A stretch of DNA of 64,000 nucleotides from Duganella sacchari. GTDB lineage: Bacteria; Pseudomonadota; Gammaproteobacteria; Burkholderiales; Burkholderiaceae_D. The notes beneath the pieces were generated by a model. The model was not told the origin of the DNA. It saw only the letters and a list, made by a program, of their open reading frames with translations, and made no database searches. Location: assembly GCF_900143065.1 (NCBI RefSeq), contig NZ_FRCX01000001.1, positions 787,206 through 851,205 of the forward strand, read 5' to 3'. The position numbers and the translations under genes are program-made. This document shows positions 45,865 to 56,010 of the stretch, one piece after another. Positions within the stretch are counted from its first letter, which is position 1; each line of letters opens with the position of its first letter.

Positions 45865-46527
45865 ATGAATTTCACGCACAACGAGAAAAGCACCGGGAAG
45901 AACTTTACAGGCATCACTATTGTCGTTTTGTTGCACCTCCTGGTTGCTTATGGGATCGTGACGGGCTTGGGAAAACGTCTGGTGGCCAAAATGGTCGCAC
46001 CAGTGGAGACCAAGATCATTGAGGAGGTCAAACCTCCTCCACCGAAAGAACTCCCACCACCGCCACCTCCGCCAGAGATGAAGGCACCACCACCGCCATT
46101 CATCCCGCCAGTTGAGGTGAACGTGCAGCAGCCCCCACCACCGCAGAACGTGATCGCTAACGCGACCAACGTGAAACCGGCAACGACGGATATCCGTCCA
46201 GCACCACCAGCCCAGCCAGCGCCTACCCCAGGCCCAGCGAAGACTGGCGTGCGTACCGCTGCTGTGGTTGACTTCAGCACTTGCGCCAAGCCGGAATGGC
46301 CGAAGTCGTCCCTGCGTAACGAAGAAACCGGTACTGTCCAGCTGTCGTTCCTGATTGCTGCCGACGGTCACGTTGCCGAGGGTAAGGTTGTGAAATCAAG
46401 CGGCTTTAGAGATCTGGATAAAGCTGCGGTCGCTGGTATTACGAAGTGCCGTTTCAAACCGGCTACTGAAGACGGCGTACCGAAAGAAGGCTGGCAGCAG
46501 ATGCAATACGTCTGGACGCTGGAGTAA
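45865..46527 (+). CDS. tonB: Energy transducer TonB
   Basis: The 220-residue TonB has one N-terminal membrane anchor with the conserved His (T-I-V-V-L-L-H-L-L-V-A-Y), a proline-rich rod across the periplasm (repeated P-P-P and K-P-P at about 57-125), and the C-terminal TonB domain (V-Q-L-S-F-L-I-A-A-D-G, then S-S-G-F-R-D-L-D-K-A-A). It transfers proton-motive energy from ExbB/ExbD to outer-membrane receptors. The ATG at 45865 has GGAG upstream. It is first in the tonB-exbB-exbD-exbD cluster. Confidence 0.95.
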   Translation: MNFTHNEKSTGKNFTGITIVVLLHLLVAYGIVTGLGKRLVAKMVAPVETKIIEEVKPPPPKELPPPPPPPEMKAPPPPFIPPVEVNVQQPPPPQNVIANATNVKPATTDIRPAPPAQPAPTPGPAKTGVRTAAVVDFSTCAKPEWPKSSLRNEETGTVQLSFLIAADGHVAEGKVVKSSGFRDLDKAAVAGITKCRFKPATEDGVPKEGWQQMQYVWTLE

Positions 46528-46611
46528 AACCGAGGCAGAACACCGTCTCAATTAGTAATTTTCGTTGTCACTACGCCAGCGATCTGATTATTTTATCAAT
46601 TTGGAGGAAGC

Positions 46612-47505
46612 ATGTTTAAGAATACCCGTTTGTCCGCTGTACTGGCCGCTGTGCTGTTCTCGGTGACCGCAGCCACCGCCCTGGTAAGCGCCCCAGCGTT
46701 CGCTGACGCGCCAGCCTCGGCAGCCGCTTCGGCCCCAGCAGCCGCTCCAGCGGATGCGGCAGCAGCACCTGCGCCAGCAGCAGAAGCTCCAGCAGCACCA
46801 GCAGCTCACGGTAAAGAAGAAGTAGACAATCCATACGGCTTCGCTGCTGTGTGGGAAGCAGGCTTCGTTTCGCGCGGCACCCTGATCATCCTGTCGCTGA
46901 TGTCGATGGGTTCGTGGTACATCATCATCACCAAACTGATCGACCAGACCAAGATCTTCAAACAGTCGAAAGAAACTTCGGCCAAGTTCTGGAAAGCTTC
47001 GTCGATCGCTGCTGGTTCGGCTTCGCTGACCGAAGGCTCGCCATTCCGCTTCATCGCTGAAACCGGCACCAAGGCTACCCAGCACCATGACGGCGCCCTG
47101 CTGGAACAAATCGACCTGTCGACCTGGGTGACCATGTCGATCCAACGCGCTGTTGACAAAGTTCAATCGCGTCTGCAAGACGGCCTGTCGTTCCTGGCAA
47201 CCGTGGGTTCGACCGCACCGTTCATCGGTCTGTTCGGTACCGTTTGGGGTATTTACAATGCACTGATCGCCATCGGCATGTCGGGTAACGCATCGATCGA
47301 CAAAGTAGCAGGTCCAGTGGGTGAAGCGCTGATCATGACTGCTTTCGGTCTGTTCGTGGCAGTTCCAGCCGTTCTGGGTTACAACTGGCTGGTACGTCGT
47401 AACAAGTCGGCAATGGAAGACGTACGTGCTTTCTCGGCTGACGTTCACTCGGTGCTGATCTCGGGCGCAATGTCGACCGCAACCGGCTCCAAAAAAGTTG
47501 GGTAA
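46612..47505 (+). CDS. exbB: TonB system proton channel protein ExbB
   Basis: The 297-residue MotA/TolQ/ExbB channel protein starts with a signal-like segment and a 40-residue Ala/Pro-rich stretch, as in long ExbB forms. Three membrane segments follow (about 86-107, 194-217 and 235-258), with the family motif G-S-T-A-P-F-I-G-L-F-G-T-V-W-G-I near 202. GGAGG lies before the ATG. Confidence 0.95.
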   Translation: MFKNTRLSAVLAAVLFSVTAATALVSAPAFADAPASAAASAPAAAPADAAAAPAPAAEAPAAPAAHGKEEVDNPYGFAAVWEAGFVSRGTLIILSLMSMGSWYIIITKLIDQTKIFKQSKETSAKFWKASSIAAGSASLTEGSPFRFIAETGTKATQHHDGALLEQIDLSTWVTMSIQRAVDKVQSRLQDGLSFLATVGSTAPFIGLFGTVWGIYNALIAIGMSGNASIDKVAGPVGEALIMTAFGLFVAVPAVLGYNWLVRRNKSAMEDVRAFSADVHSVLISGAMSTATGSKKVG

Positions 47506-47511
47506 TTAACC

Positions 47512-47940
47512 ATGTCCATGTCCGTAGGCTCCGATAGCGGAGACGAAGATCAAGTCATGTCGGAAATCAACACGACGCCCCTCGTGGACATCATGTTGGT
47601 TCTGCTGATTATCTTCCTGATCACGAGCCCGGTTGTTCTGAAGCTGATCAAGATCAAGCTGCCAGAAGAAACCAACCAGGTTATTCAGACCAAGCCGGAA
47701 GACGTGAACATTGTCGTGAGCAAAGATGGCGACATCTACTGGAATCAACGTAAGATGCGCGATGCGAACGAACTGTTCGACAATCTGAAGGTGGAAGCTG
47801 TTAAATTGCCTCAGCCGGAAGTCCACGTACGCGGTGACCAAGAGACCCGCTACGAAGCAATCGGCAAGGTTATTTACACTACCCAGCGTGCTGGTATTCA
47901 GAAGGTCGGCTTCATCACCGAACCGCCTGATAAGGGTTAA
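47512..47940 (+). CDS. exbD: TonB system protein ExbD, first copy
   Basis: The 142-residue ExbD/TolR family protein has a short cytoplasmic tail with the conserved I-N-T-T-P-L-V-D-I-M-L-V-L-L-I-I-F, whose Asp (residue 26) lies in the single membrane segment, and a periplasmic domain. It lies six bases after exbB. Two ExbD paralogues in tandem are known from other TonB clusters of beta- and gammaproteobacteria. Confidence 0.95.
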   Translation: MSMSVGSDSGDEDQVMSEINTTPLVDIMLVLLIIFLITSPVVLKLIKIKLPEETNQVIQTKPEDVNIVVSKDGDIYWNQRKMRDANELFDNLKVEAVKLPQPEVHVRGDQETRYEAIGKVIYTTQRAGIQKVGFITEPPDKG

Positions 47941-48000
47941 TACCCGACAGTGCATCGCAGACCTGATACGTCAGGTCTGCCCTTCTTAAAAGGAAACATC

Positions 48001-48429
48001 ATGAGTATGAATGTCGGCTCCCCATCCGCAGGCGCGGATCCGGAACCAATGATGGAAATGAATATGACGCCCCTCATCGACGTGATGCTGGTGCTGATTA
48101 TCATGATGATCATTACGATTCCTAAAGCCAACCATTCGGTCAACCTGAACATGCCGGTCGGCACCCCGCCACCGCCAACCAAGGAACCAGTGGTCATTAC
48201 GATTGACGTCGACTTCGACGGTACGATTCTGTGGGATAACGCAGTGGTTCCTGACCGCGGCACCCTGGAAGCGAAACTGACCGATGTCGCAGCGCAAGCT
48301 GATCAGCCGGAAGTGCATCTGCGTCCGAACAAGCTGGTGTCGTACAAAGTCGTAGCAGGCGTGATGGCTTCGGCCCAGCGTCTGGGCGTGACCAAAATTG
48401 GTCTGGTCGGTAACGAACAGTTCCAGTAA
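48001..48429 (+). CDS. exbD: TonB system protein ExbD, second copy
   Basis: The 142-residue paralogue has the same layout: M-N-M-T-P-L-I-D-V-M-L-V-L-I-I-M-M-I with the membrane Asp, then a proline-rich segment (P-P-P-P-T-K-E-P) and a periplasmic domain. It differs enough from the first copy to suggest a separate role rather than recent duplication. The ATG at 48001 has AAAAGGA upstream. A terminator follows. Confidence 0.94.
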   Translation: MSMNVGSPSAGADPEPMMEMNMTPLIDVMLVLIIMMIITIPKANHSVNLNMPVGTPPPPTKEPVVITIDVDFDGTILWDNAVVPDRGTLEAKLTDVAAQADQPEVHLRPNKLVSYKVVAGVMASAQRLGVTKIGLVGNEQFQ

Positions 48430-48444
48430 TACGTCCCATGTAAA

Positions 48445-48476
48445 ATAATAGGCAGGACCCTTCCTGCCTATTTTCG
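48445..48476 (+). terminator. Terminator after the second exbD
   Basis: ATAGGCAGGA (48448-48457), loop CCCT and TCCTGCCTAT (48462-48471) are followed by TTTTCGTTTTTT. It separates the TonB operon from the TPR gene. Confidence 0.9.
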
Positions 48477-48501
48477 TTTTTTGATGAAAGAAAACTCACC
48501 C

Positions 48502-49725
48502 ATGACCAAGTTTCGTCTCGCTCATCTCGGCCTGGTAATGGCCGCTATTGGTTTTACTGCAGCAGCCCCCATCGCAGGTTTCTCGTCGGTCGCCTACGCA
48601 GCAGAAACGGTGCGCGCAGAAATCGGCAAACCATTGCAAGAAGCACAGAAACTGGCCGCGGCCGGCAAGAACAAGGAAGCACTTGCCAAACTGAAAGAAA
48701 CTGACGCAGTCGGCGGCAAAACCGCCAATGAAACCTATCTGATCGAGCGCACCCGTGCCTCGGCTGCTGTGGCTGCTGGCGATAACGACGCCGCTGCCCG
48801 CGCCTTTGAGTCGGTCATCAATTCGGGCAAGCTGTCGCCTGCCGAATCCGCCAAATTCTCGGAAGCCCTGGCTGGTATCTACTACCGCGCCAAGGACTAC
48901 AACAAAGCTGTGACCTGGTTCCAGCGCGTGCTGAAAGACAATCCAAACAATAGCTCGGCACACGAATACATCGTCCAGATCCTGTACACCTCGGGCAAAT
49001 ATGCTGAGGCTGCCAAAGAACTGCAGTCCACCAAAAACCTGAGCGAAAACCAGCTGGGCATGCTGGCCAACATCCAGCTCAAACAGAACGACAAGGCCGG
49101 CTACGTGCAGACCCTGGAAAAGATGGCTGCCAGCTATCCAAAAGCCCAGACCTGGGCCGACCTGCTGCAACGCGTCCAGACCAAGCCAGGCTTCTCGTCG
49201 ACGCTGTCGCTGGACCTGCTGCGTCTGCGCCTGTCGCTGGGCCTGCTGACCAAGCCAAACGACTACATGGAAATGAGCCAGCTGGCACTGCAAGCCGGCA
49301 ACCCGGCTGAAGCCATCAAGATCATCGATCAGGGCTACAAAAAAGGCGCACTGGGCACCGGTGCAGATGCTGCCCGTCACCAGCGTCTGAAAGACCTGGC
49401 GGCCAAGACCCAGACCGAGTTCGACGCCAAACTGGCTGCGAACCAGGCGGAAGCTGAAAAGGCCAAGGATGCTGACGCGCTGGCCAACCTGGGCTTCGCC
49501 CTGGTTTCGCAAGGCAAGGCTGACAAAGGTCTGCCACTGCTGGAGGAAGCTGTGAAACTGGGTACCGGTAAAAATCCGGAAGCCATCAAACTGCACCAGG
49601 GCCTGGCGCAGAACATCGCTGGCAAGAAAGCGGCTGCGCTGAACACCCTGAAATCGGTCAAAGGCACGGACGGCACCGCCGACCTGGCCCGCTACTGGAC
49701 CATGAACATTAACCATCCGATGTAA
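48502..49725 (+). CDS. Secreted tetratricopeptide-repeat protein
   Basis: The protein has 407 residues with a clear signal peptide (M-T-K-F-R-L-A-H, hydrophobic stretch, cleavage near V-A-Y-A|A-E). The rest is helical with several TPR-like repeats (for example Y-Y-R-A-K-D-Y-N-K-A-V-T-W-F-Q-R-V-L-K-D-N-P and G-F-A-L-V-S-Q-G-K-A-D-K-G). It is periplasmic by prediction. It lies just after the TonB cluster but behind a terminator, with a terminator of its own, so it may be linked in function without sharing the transcript. The ligand is unknown. Confidence 0.85.
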   Translation: MTKFRLAHLGLVMAAIGFTAAAPIAGFSSVAYAAETVRAEIGKPLQEAQKLAAAGKNKEALAKLKETDAVGGKTANETYLIERTRASAAVAAGDNDAAARAFESVINSGKLSPAESAKFSEALAGIYYRAKDYNKAVTWFQRVLKDNPNNSSAHEYIVQILYTSGKYAEAAKELQSTKNLSENQLGMLANIQLKQNDKAGYVQTLEKMAASYPKAQTWADLLQRVQTKPGFSSTLSLDLLRLRLSLGLLTKPNDYMEMSQLALQAGNPAEAIKIIDQGYKKGALGTGADAARHQRLKDLAAKTQTEFDAKLAANQAEAEKAKDADALANLGFALVSQGKADKGLPLLEEAVKLGTGKNPEAIKLHQGLAQNIAGKKAAALNTLKSVKGTDGTADLARYWTMNINHPM

Positions 49726-49744
49726 TTCGGATAGGCTGATGCAC

Positions 49745-49780
49745 AAAGCGCTGTCCGGCCCGCCGGCAGCGCTTTTTTTT
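49745..49780 (+). terminator. Terminator of the TPR gene
   Basis: AAAGCGCTG (49745-49753) pairs with CAGCGCTTT (49767-49775), with an inner CCGG/CCGG, and is followed by a T-run to 49780. Confidence 0.92.
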
Positions 49781-49839
49781 CGCTTTGAGGGATTCCCCGT
49801 ATAATCCCCTATTTGCGACAAGTTTCCCCCAAGATTCCC

Positions 49840-50796
49840 ATGAAGGTATTTCGAGGTCTTCCCAATGCAGCGGCGCGTGCGCCCTGCGCGCTCACGATCG
49901 GCAACTTTGACGGTGTCCACCTGGGCCACCAGGCATTGCTGGCCCGCGTGCGCGCTGCCGCCTCCAGGCTGGAACTGGAAGCGGCCGTGATGACCTTCGA
50001 ACCGCATCCGCGTGAGTTCTTCGCCCGCAAGGCTGGCGACCTGTCGCGTGCCCCGGCCCGCATCGCCAACCTGCGCGACAAGCTGCAATCGCTGTCCGAC
50101 AATGGCATCGACCGCGTCATCGTCGAACACTTCTCCGATTCCTTTGCCGCGCTGACGCCGCAGGAGTTCACCGAGAAAGTGCTGGTCGAAGGACTGCACG
50201 TCAAATGGCTCATGGTCGGCGACGACTTCTGCTATGGCGCCCGCCGCGCCGGCAATGTGCAGATGCTGCTGGAAGCGGGCCAGAAATACGGCTTCCACGT
50301 CGAGACCCTGCCGACCGTGATGAACGGCAGCACCCGCATATCCTCCTCCGCCGTGCGCGCCGCGCTGGGCGAAGGCGATTTTCCGCATGCCGAAGCACTG
50401 CTGGGCCATCCCTACGCCATCTCCGGCCATGTGATCCACGGCCAGAAACTGGGCCGCACGCTGGGCTTCCCGACCCTGAACCTGCGCGTGCCGCACCGCC
50501 CTGCGCTGTCGGGCATCTTCATCGTGCAGGTGCATGGTTTGAGCGAACAGCCGCTGCCCGCCGTGGCCAGCCTGGGCGTGCGCCCGACCGTCGATGACAG
50601 CGGCCGCGTGCTGCTGGAAGTGCACGTGTTCGACTTCGCCCAGAACTGCTACGGCAAACAGGTGCGCGTCGAATTCCTGCAGAAAATCCGCGACGAAGAA
50701 AAGTACATCGACCTGCCGACGCTGACCGCCGCGATCGACCGCGACGCCGCCATCGCCCGCGACTTCTTCGCCAAGCGCGCCACCGACCGAATTTGA
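49840..50796 (+). CDS. ribF: Bifunctional riboflavin kinase/FAD synthetase RibF
   Basis: The 318-residue enzyme makes FMN and then FAD. The N-terminal FAD synthetase domain has T-I-G-N-F-D-G-V-H-L-G-H-Q, and S-S-S-A-V-R near 170. The C-terminal riboflavin kinase domain has G-R-T-L-G-F-P-T-L-N-L. The ATG at 49840 is chosen over an upstream TTG because the family begins close to it. A TATAAT at 49800-49805 is the probable -10 for the ribF-ileS-lspA-coaBC-dut run. Confidence 0.95.
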   Translation: MKVFRGLPNAAARAPCALTIGNFDGVHLGHQALLARVRAAASRLELEAAVMTFEPHPREFFARKAGDLSRAPARIANLRDKLQSLSDNGIDRVIVEHFSDSFAALTPQEFTEKVLVEGLHVKWLMVGDDFCYGARRAGNVQMLLEAGQKYGFHVETLPTVMNGSTRISSSAVRAALGEGDFPHAEALLGHPYAISGHVIHGQKLGRTLGFPTLNLRVPHRPALSGIFIVQVHGLSEQPLPAVASLGVRPTVDDSGRVLLEVHVFDFAQNCYGKQVRVEFLQKIRDEEKYIDLPTLTAAIDRDAAIARDFFAKRATDRI

Positions 50797-50859
50797 CCGC
50801 GCGATCAGCTACGAGCGCCGGCTACACAGAACACCCAAATAAATCACTGAACGCACACC

Positions 50860-53727
50860 ATGTCCGATAACAAATCCGCAAAGAAGCCTGAAAGTAAATA
50901 CCCGGTCAACATGACCGAAACCCCGTTCCCGATGCGCGGCGATATGGCCAAGCGCGAGCCGAACTGGGTCCAGCAATGGCAAACCAAGAAAATCTATGAG
51001 CGCGTGCGCAAGGCTGCCGCTGGCCGTCCTAAATTCATCCTGCACGACGGTCCTCCGTACGCCAACGGCGACATCCACATCGGCCATGCCGTCAACAAGA
51101 TCCTGAAAGACATGGTGGTCAAGGCCCGCACCTTCGCCGGCTACGACGCGCCTTATGTACCGGGCTGGGATTGCCACGGCATGCCAATCGAAATCCAGAT
51201 CGAAAAACAGTACGGCAAAAACCTGCCGACCGCCGACGTGCTGACCAAGGCCCGCGCCTACGCGCTGGAACAGGTCGACCGCCAGCGCAAGGACTTCATC
51301 CGCCTGGGCGTACTGGGCGAATGGCAGAATCCTTACCTGACCATGAACTACTCCAACGAGGCCGACGAACTGCGCGCCCTCGGCAAGATGCTGGAAAAAG
51401 GCTATGTCTATCGCGGCCTGAAGCCGGTCAACTGGTGCTTCGACTGCCAGTCCGCACTGGCCGAAGCGGAAGTGGAATACCAGGACAAGCGCGACCCGGC
51501 AATCGACGTCGGCTTCAAGTTTGCCGAATTCGACAAGCTGGCCAGCGCCTTCGGCCTGGACAAGCTGCCAACCGAGAACGGCTTCATCGTCATCTGGACC
51601 ACCACGCCATGGACCATCCCGTCCAACCAGGCGCTGAACGTGCATCCGGAACTGAAATACGCGCTGGTCGAGACCTCGCGCGATGGCCAGCCTTTGCTGC
51701 TGATCCTGGCCCAGGACCTGGTGGAATCCTGCCTGGCGCGCTACAAGCTGGAAGGCGTCACCATCGCCACCTGCGACGGCGCAGCGCTGAGCGGCATCAG
51801 CTTCCGTCATCCGCTGCACGCATCGGACGCCTTCTACGACCGCCTGTCGCCGATGTACCTGGCCGACTACGTGACCGCAGACAGCGGCACCGGCGTGGTC
51901 CACTCGGCGCCAGCCTACGGCCTGGACGACTTCATCTCGTGCAAGGCGCACGGCCTGAAGGACGAACAGATCCTGACCCCGGTGCTGGGCGACGGCAAAT
52001 ACGCCGAGTCGCTGCCGCTGTTCGGCGGCATGACCATCTGGGAAGCCTCCAAGCCAGTCTGCGCCGCGCTGAAGGATGCGGGTGCGCTGTTTGAAGTCAA
52101 GATGTTCGACCACAGCTACATGCACTGCTGGCGCCATAAAACGCCGATCATCTACCGCGCCACCTCGCAGTGGTTCGCCGGCATGGACGTGCATCCAAAC
52201 GACGGCGGCGCCACGCTGCGCCAGGCCGCGCTGGCCGGCATCGAGCAGACCGAATTCTTCCCGGACTGGGGCAAGGCGCGCCTGCACGGCATGATCGCCA
52301 ACCGTCCCGACTGGACCCTGTCGCGTCAGCGCCAGTGGGGCGTACCGATGGCCTTCGTGGTCCACAAGGAAACCGGCGCCCTGCATCCACGCACGCCGGA
52401 ACTGCTGGAACAGGTGGCCAAGCTGATCGAACAAGGCGGCATCGATGCCTGGCAGGCGCTGGACCTGAAAGATCTGATCGGCGACGAAGCGGCCCACTAC
52501 CAGAAGAACAAGGACACGCTGGATGTCTGGTTCGACTCCGGTTCGACCCACCAGACCGTGCTGCGCGGCTCGCACAAGGAGCAATCGGCCTTCCCGGCTG
52601 ACCTGTACCTGGAAGGTTCGGACCAGCACCGCGGCTGGTTCCACTCGTCGCTGCTGACTTCCTCGATGCTGAACGGCGCCCCGCCGTACAAGGCGCTGCT
52701 GACCCACGGCTTCGTGGTCGATGGCGAAGGCAAGAAGATGTCCAAGTCGATCGGCAACACCGTGGCGCCGCAAGACGTCTGGAACAAGCTGGGCGCCGAC
52801 ATGCTGCGCCTGTGGGTCGCCTCGACCGACTACACCGGTGAACTGTCGATCTCCGACGAGATCCTCAAGCGCGTGACCGAATCGTATCGCCGCATCCGCA
52901 ACACGCTGCGCTTCCTGCTGGCCAACCTGTCCGACTTCGACGCCGCCAAAGACGCCGTGCCGGTCGCCGAGCTGCTGGAAATCGACCGCTACGCCATCGC
53001 CAACATGGCGCAGCTGCAGAAGGAAATCGAAGCGCACTATATGCAGTACGAATTCCAGCCGGTCTACTCCAAGCTGCAGAACTACTGCTCGGAAGACCTG
53101 GGCGGCTTCTACCTGGACATCCTGAAAGACCGTCTGTACACCACCGGCGTGACCTCGTCGTCGCGCCGTTCGGCCCAGACCGCGCTGTGGCACCTGACCC
53201 AAAGCCTGCTGCGTCTGATGGCGCCTGCGCTGTCCTTCACCGCCGAAGAAGCATGGGAAATCTTCGCCGGTGCAGAAGGCTGGAAAGCCAGCGACGAAAC
53301 CATCTTCACCCAGACCTGGTGGCAGCTGCCGGAACTGGCCGATGCCGAAGCCCTGCTGGCCAAGTACGCAACGCTGCGCGCAGTGCGTACCGAAGTCACC
53401 AAGCAGCTGGAAGACCTGCGTACCTCGGGCGCGATCGGCTCCTCGCTGCAGGCGGAACTGAGCATCAAGGCTGCCGGCGACAAGTTCAAGGCGCTGGCCA
53501 GCCTGGATGATGACCTCAAGTTCATCTTCATCACCTCGCTGGCATCGGTGACCGAAGTGGCGGCGGAGTCGGAAGAAGCAGTCGCCGTGGCGGCATCGAC
53601 GGCGGAAAAGTGCGAGCGTTGCTGGCACTACCGCGCCGACGTCGGCGCCCACGCGGACCATCCGACCCTGTGCGGCCGCTGCTACAGCAACCTGTTTGGT
53701 GCGGGCGAAAAACGCAAGTTCGCTTAA
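50860..53727 (+). CDS. ileS: Isoleucyl-tRNA synthetase
   Basis: Class I synthetase of 955 residues. It has the HIGH motif (H-I-G-H-A-V-N-K) near 72, the long editing CP1 insertion, the KMSKS motif (K-K-M-S-K-S-I-G-N) near 626, and a C-terminal zinc site (C-E-R-C-W-H and C-G-R-C-Y). This is the eubacterial type 1 form. It lies between ribF and lspA in the classical order. Confidence 0.97.
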   Translation: MSDNKSAKKPESKYPVNMTETPFPMRGDMAKREPNWVQQWQTKKIYERVRKAAAGRPKFILHDGPPYANGDIHIGHAVNKILKDMVVKARTFAGYDAPYVPGWDCHGMPIEIQIEKQYGKNLPTADVLTKARAYALEQVDRQRKDFIRLGVLGEWQNPYLTMNYSNEADELRALGKMLEKGYVYRGLKPVNWCFDCQSALAEAEVEYQDKRDPAIDVGFKFAEFDKLASAFGLDKLPTENGFIVIWTTTPWTIPSNQALNVHPELKYALVETSRDGQPLLLILAQDLVESCLARYKLEGVTIATCDGAALSGISFRHPLHASDAFYDRLSPMYLADYVTADSGTGVVHSAPAYGLDDFISCKAHGLKDEQILTPVLGDGKYAESLPLFGGMTIWEASKPVCAALKDAGALFEVKMFDHSYMHCWRHKTPIIYRATSQWFAGMDVHPNDGGATLRQAALAGIEQTEFFPDWGKARLHGMIANRPDWTLSRQRQWGVPMAFVVHKETGALHPRTPELLEQVAKLIEQGGIDAWQALDLKDLIGDEAAHYQKNKDTLDVWFDSGSTHQTVLRGSHKEQSAFPADLYLEGSDQHRGWFHSSLLTSSMLNGAPPYKALLTHGFVVDGEGKKMSKSIGNTVAPQDVWNKLGADMLRLWVASTDYTGELSISDEILKRVTESYRRIRNTLRFLLANLSDFDAAKDAVPVAELLEIDRYAIANMAQLQKEIEAHYMQYEFQPVYSKLQNYCSEDLGGFYLDILKDRLYTTGVTSSSRRSAQTALWHLTQSLLRLMAPALSFTAEEAWEIFAGAEGWKASDETIFTQTWWQLPELADAEALLAKYATLRAVRTEVTKQLEDLRTSGAIGSSLQAELSIKAAGDKFKALASLDDDLKFIFITSLASVTEVAAESEEAVAVAASTAEKCERCWHYRADVGAHADHPTLCGRCYSNLFGAGEKRKFA

Positions 53728-53735
53728 TATGACGG

Positions 53736-53762
53736 CCGCTGCGTTTTAAAAGAACGCGGCGG
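53736..53762 (+). other. Hairpin between ileS and lspA
   Basis: CCGCTGCGTT (53736-53745) and AACGCGGCGG (53753-53762) pair over ten positions with one G-U and a seven-base loop. There is no U-run. It may stabilise or partly attenuate the mRNA between ileS and lspA. Confidence 0.45.
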
Positions 53763-53792
53763 CGACGCCGCTACAAACAAACGACTACTTTT

Positions 53793-54296
53793 ATGGCCAC
53801 CAAAAAAATCTTCCCGACCAAGTCCTCGGCGAGTCTGACGCCCTGGCTGTGCATCGCTGCTCTCGTCATCCTGATCGACCAGCTGACCAAAATCACCATC
53901 ACCAAGACCTTCCAGCTCGGTGAAGAGAAAGCCATCACCTCGTTCTTCAATCTGGTACTGGCCTATAACAAGGGCGCGGCATTCAGCTTCCTGAGCAACA
54001 GCGGTGGCTGGCAGCGCTACTTCTTCACCGGCATCGGCATCGTCGCCGCCATCTTCATCGTCTATCTGCTGAAAAAAAACGGTAGCCAGCGCATGTTTGC
54101 CTGGGCGCTGTCGCTGATACTGGGTGGCGCACTCGGTAACGTCATCGACCGCCTGCTGTATGGCCACGTGGTCGACTTCCTGGATTTCTACTGGCGCGGC
54201 CTGGGCCACTTCCCGGCCTTCAACGTCGCCGATTCGGCGATCTGCGTCGGCGCCGGCCTGTTCATCCTGGACGAACTACGCCGGGTGAACAAATAA
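53793..54296 (+). CDS. lspA: Lipoprotein signal peptidase II
   Basis: Membrane aspartyl protease of 167 residues that cleaves prolipoproteins. It has four membrane segments and the two catalytic Asp residues in G-N-V-I-D-R (Asp119) and F-N-V-A-D-S-A-I (Asp147). The lipoprotein at 56011 is a likely substrate. Confidence 0.96.
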   Translation: MATKKIFPTKSSASLTPWLCIAALVILIDQLTKITITKTFQLGEEKAITSFFNLVLAYNKGAAFSFLSNSGGWQRYFFTGIGIVAAIFIVYLLKKNGSQRMFAWALSLILGGALGNVIDRLLYGHVVDFLDFYWRGLGHFPAFNVADSAICVGAGLFILDELRRVNK

Positions 54297-54311
54297 CACG
54301 GAGCAGCCATC

Positions 54312-55538
54312 ATGATGGAATTGACTGGTAAGAAAATCGTTCTCGGCCTGTCGGGCGGCGTCGCCTGCTACAAAGCCGCAGAACTGTGCCGCGCCTTTAC
54401 CAAGGCCGGCGCCTCGGTGCAAGTGGTGATGACCGAAGCGGCCACCCACTTCATCACGGCTGTCACCATGCAGGCCCTATCCGGCCGCCAGGTGTACACC
54501 GACCAGTGGGACCCGCGCGTCAGCAACAATATGGCCCACATCGACGTCACGCGCGATGCGGACGCCATCGTCGTCGCGCCCTGCTCGACGGACTTCATCC
54601 GCAAGCTGGCCCACGGCGCCTGCGACGACCTGCTGTCAACCATGTGCGTAGCCCGTCCGCGCCACGTGCCGCTGCTGATCGCACCCGCCATGAACGTGGA
54701 AATGTGGCAGAACCCGGCCACCCAGCGCAATGTGCAGCAGCTGCGCGACGACGGCATCACCATCTTCGGTCCGGCGGCCGGCGACCAGGCTTGCGGCGAA
54801 GTAGGCCTGGGCCGCATGCTGGAGCCGGAACAGCTGCTGGAAGAAGTCATCGCCTCGTTCCAGCAGAAAGTCCTGGCGGGCAAACGCATCATGATTACCG
54901 CCGGCCCGACCTTCGAACCGATCGACCCGGTACGCGGCATCACCAATCTGTCTTCGGGCAAGATGGGCTACGCCGTAGCACGCGCCGCGCGTGAAGCGGG
55001 CGCCGAAGTGACGCTGGTCTCCGGCCCGGTCACGCTGCCGGTGCCGTTTGGCGTCCAGCGCATCAATGTGCAGAGTGCGCAGCAGATGTTTGATGCAGTG
55101 ATGGCCGACGTCGATCACCAGCACATCTTCATCGCGGTGGCAGCGGTGGCCGACTGGCGCATCGCCAACGCCAGCGAGCAGAAACTGAAGAAGAATCCGG
55201 ACGGCACCGCGCCCGACCTGAAGTTCGAGCAGAATCCGGACATCCTCGCCACGGTGGCAGCCCGAACCAACCTGGCAGGCCACCCCTACTGCGTCGGCTT
55301 TGCCGCCGAATCGGAAAACCTGGTGAAGTTCGGCGCCGACAAGCGCGAGAAAAAAGGCATCCCTCTGCTAGTAGGGAATATCGGCCACCACACCTTCGGC
55401 CAGGACGACAACACCATCATCCTGTTCGATGAAAACGGCCACACCATCCTGCCGCGCGCCGACAAGCTGACGCTGGCGCGCCAACTGATTTCGGAGATCT
55501 CGAAACGGATCTCGCAACACTCCTTATTTGCTAAATAA
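54312..55538 (+). CDS. coaBC: Bifunctional phosphopantothenoylcysteine decarboxylase/synthetase CoaBC
   Basis: Flavoprotein of 408 residues for two steps of coenzyme A synthesis. The N-terminal CoaC half has L-G-L-S-G-G-V-A-C-Y-K-A, a catalytic His near 76 (N-N-M-A-H-I-D) and P-A-M-N-V-E-M-W. The C-terminal CoaB half has I-T-A-G-P-T-F-E-P-I-D-P-V-R-G-I-T-N and G-F-A-A-E. Two adjacent ATGs are possible (54312, 54315). Its stop touches the dut start. Confidence 0.96.
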   Translation: MMELTGKKIVLGLSGGVACYKAAELCRAFTKAGASVQVVMTEAATHFITAVTMQALSGRQVYTDQWDPRVSNNMAHIDVTRDADAIVVAPCSTDFIRKLAHGACDDLLSTMCVARPRHVPLLIAPAMNVEMWQNPATQRNVQQLRDDGITIFGPAAGDQACGEVGLGRMLEPEQLLEEVIASFQQKVLAGKRIMITAGPTFEPIDPVRGITNLSSGKMGYAVARAAREAGAEVTLVSGPVTLPVPFGVQRINVQSAQQMFDAVMADVDHQHIFIAVAAVADWRIANASEQKLKKNPDGTAPDLKFEQNPDILATVAARTNLAGHPYCVGFAAESENLVKFGADKREKKGIPLLVGNIGHHTFGQDDNTIILFDENGHTILPRADKLTLARQLISEISKRISQHSLFAK

Positions 55539-55988
55539 ATGAAAAACGTAGACGTTAAAATCCTTGACCCGCGCATGAAAGACCAGCTGCCGGCGTACGC
55601 AACGCCAGGTTCGGCAGGTCTGGACCTGCGCGCCTGCATCGACGCGCCGATGGTGATTGAAGCGGGTCAGACCGTGCTGATTCCGACCGGCCTGGCGATC
55701 CACGTCGCCGATCCGGGCTATGCGGCCATGATCCTGCCGCGCAGCGGCATGGGCCACAAGAACGGCATCGTGCTGGGCAATCTGGTAGGCTTGATCGACT
55801 CCGACTACCAGGGCCAGTTGATGATCTCGACCTGGAACCGCGGCCACAGCACCTTTACGCTGAACCCGATGGAACGCCTGGCGCAGCTGATTATCGTACC
55901 GGTCGTGCAGGTCGGCTTTAACGTGGTTGAGGAATTCGACACCAGCGAACGCGGCGCCGGCGGTTTCGGCAGCACTGGCAAACACTAA
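55539..55988 (+). CDS. dut: dUTP diphosphatase
   Basis: Trimeric dUTPase of 149 residues with the five family motifs, including [26 protein letters not shown] and the C-terminal P-loop-like [10 protein letters not shown]. The ATG follows directly on the coaBC stop, so translation is coupled. coaBC-dut adjacency is widespread. Confidence 0.97.
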   Translation: MKNVDVKILDPRMKDQLPAYATPGSAGLDLRACIDAPMVIEAGQTVLIPTGLAIHVADPGYAAMILPRSGMGHKNGIVLGNLVGLIDSDYQGQLMISTWNRGHSTFTLNPMERLAQLIIVPVVQVGFNVVEEFDTSERGAGGFGSTGKH

Positions 55989-56010
55989 AAAATGGAGACG
56001 GAGCACAGGG

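Noticed and set aside
48496..50625. Minus-strand open frame across the TPR gene and ribF
   Set aside because: It spans two well-supported genes and their terminator in reverse; no motif supports it.
50809..53661. Long minus-strand open frame opposite ileS
   Set aside because: Shadow of ileS codon usage; the translation shows no known domain and no ribosome site.
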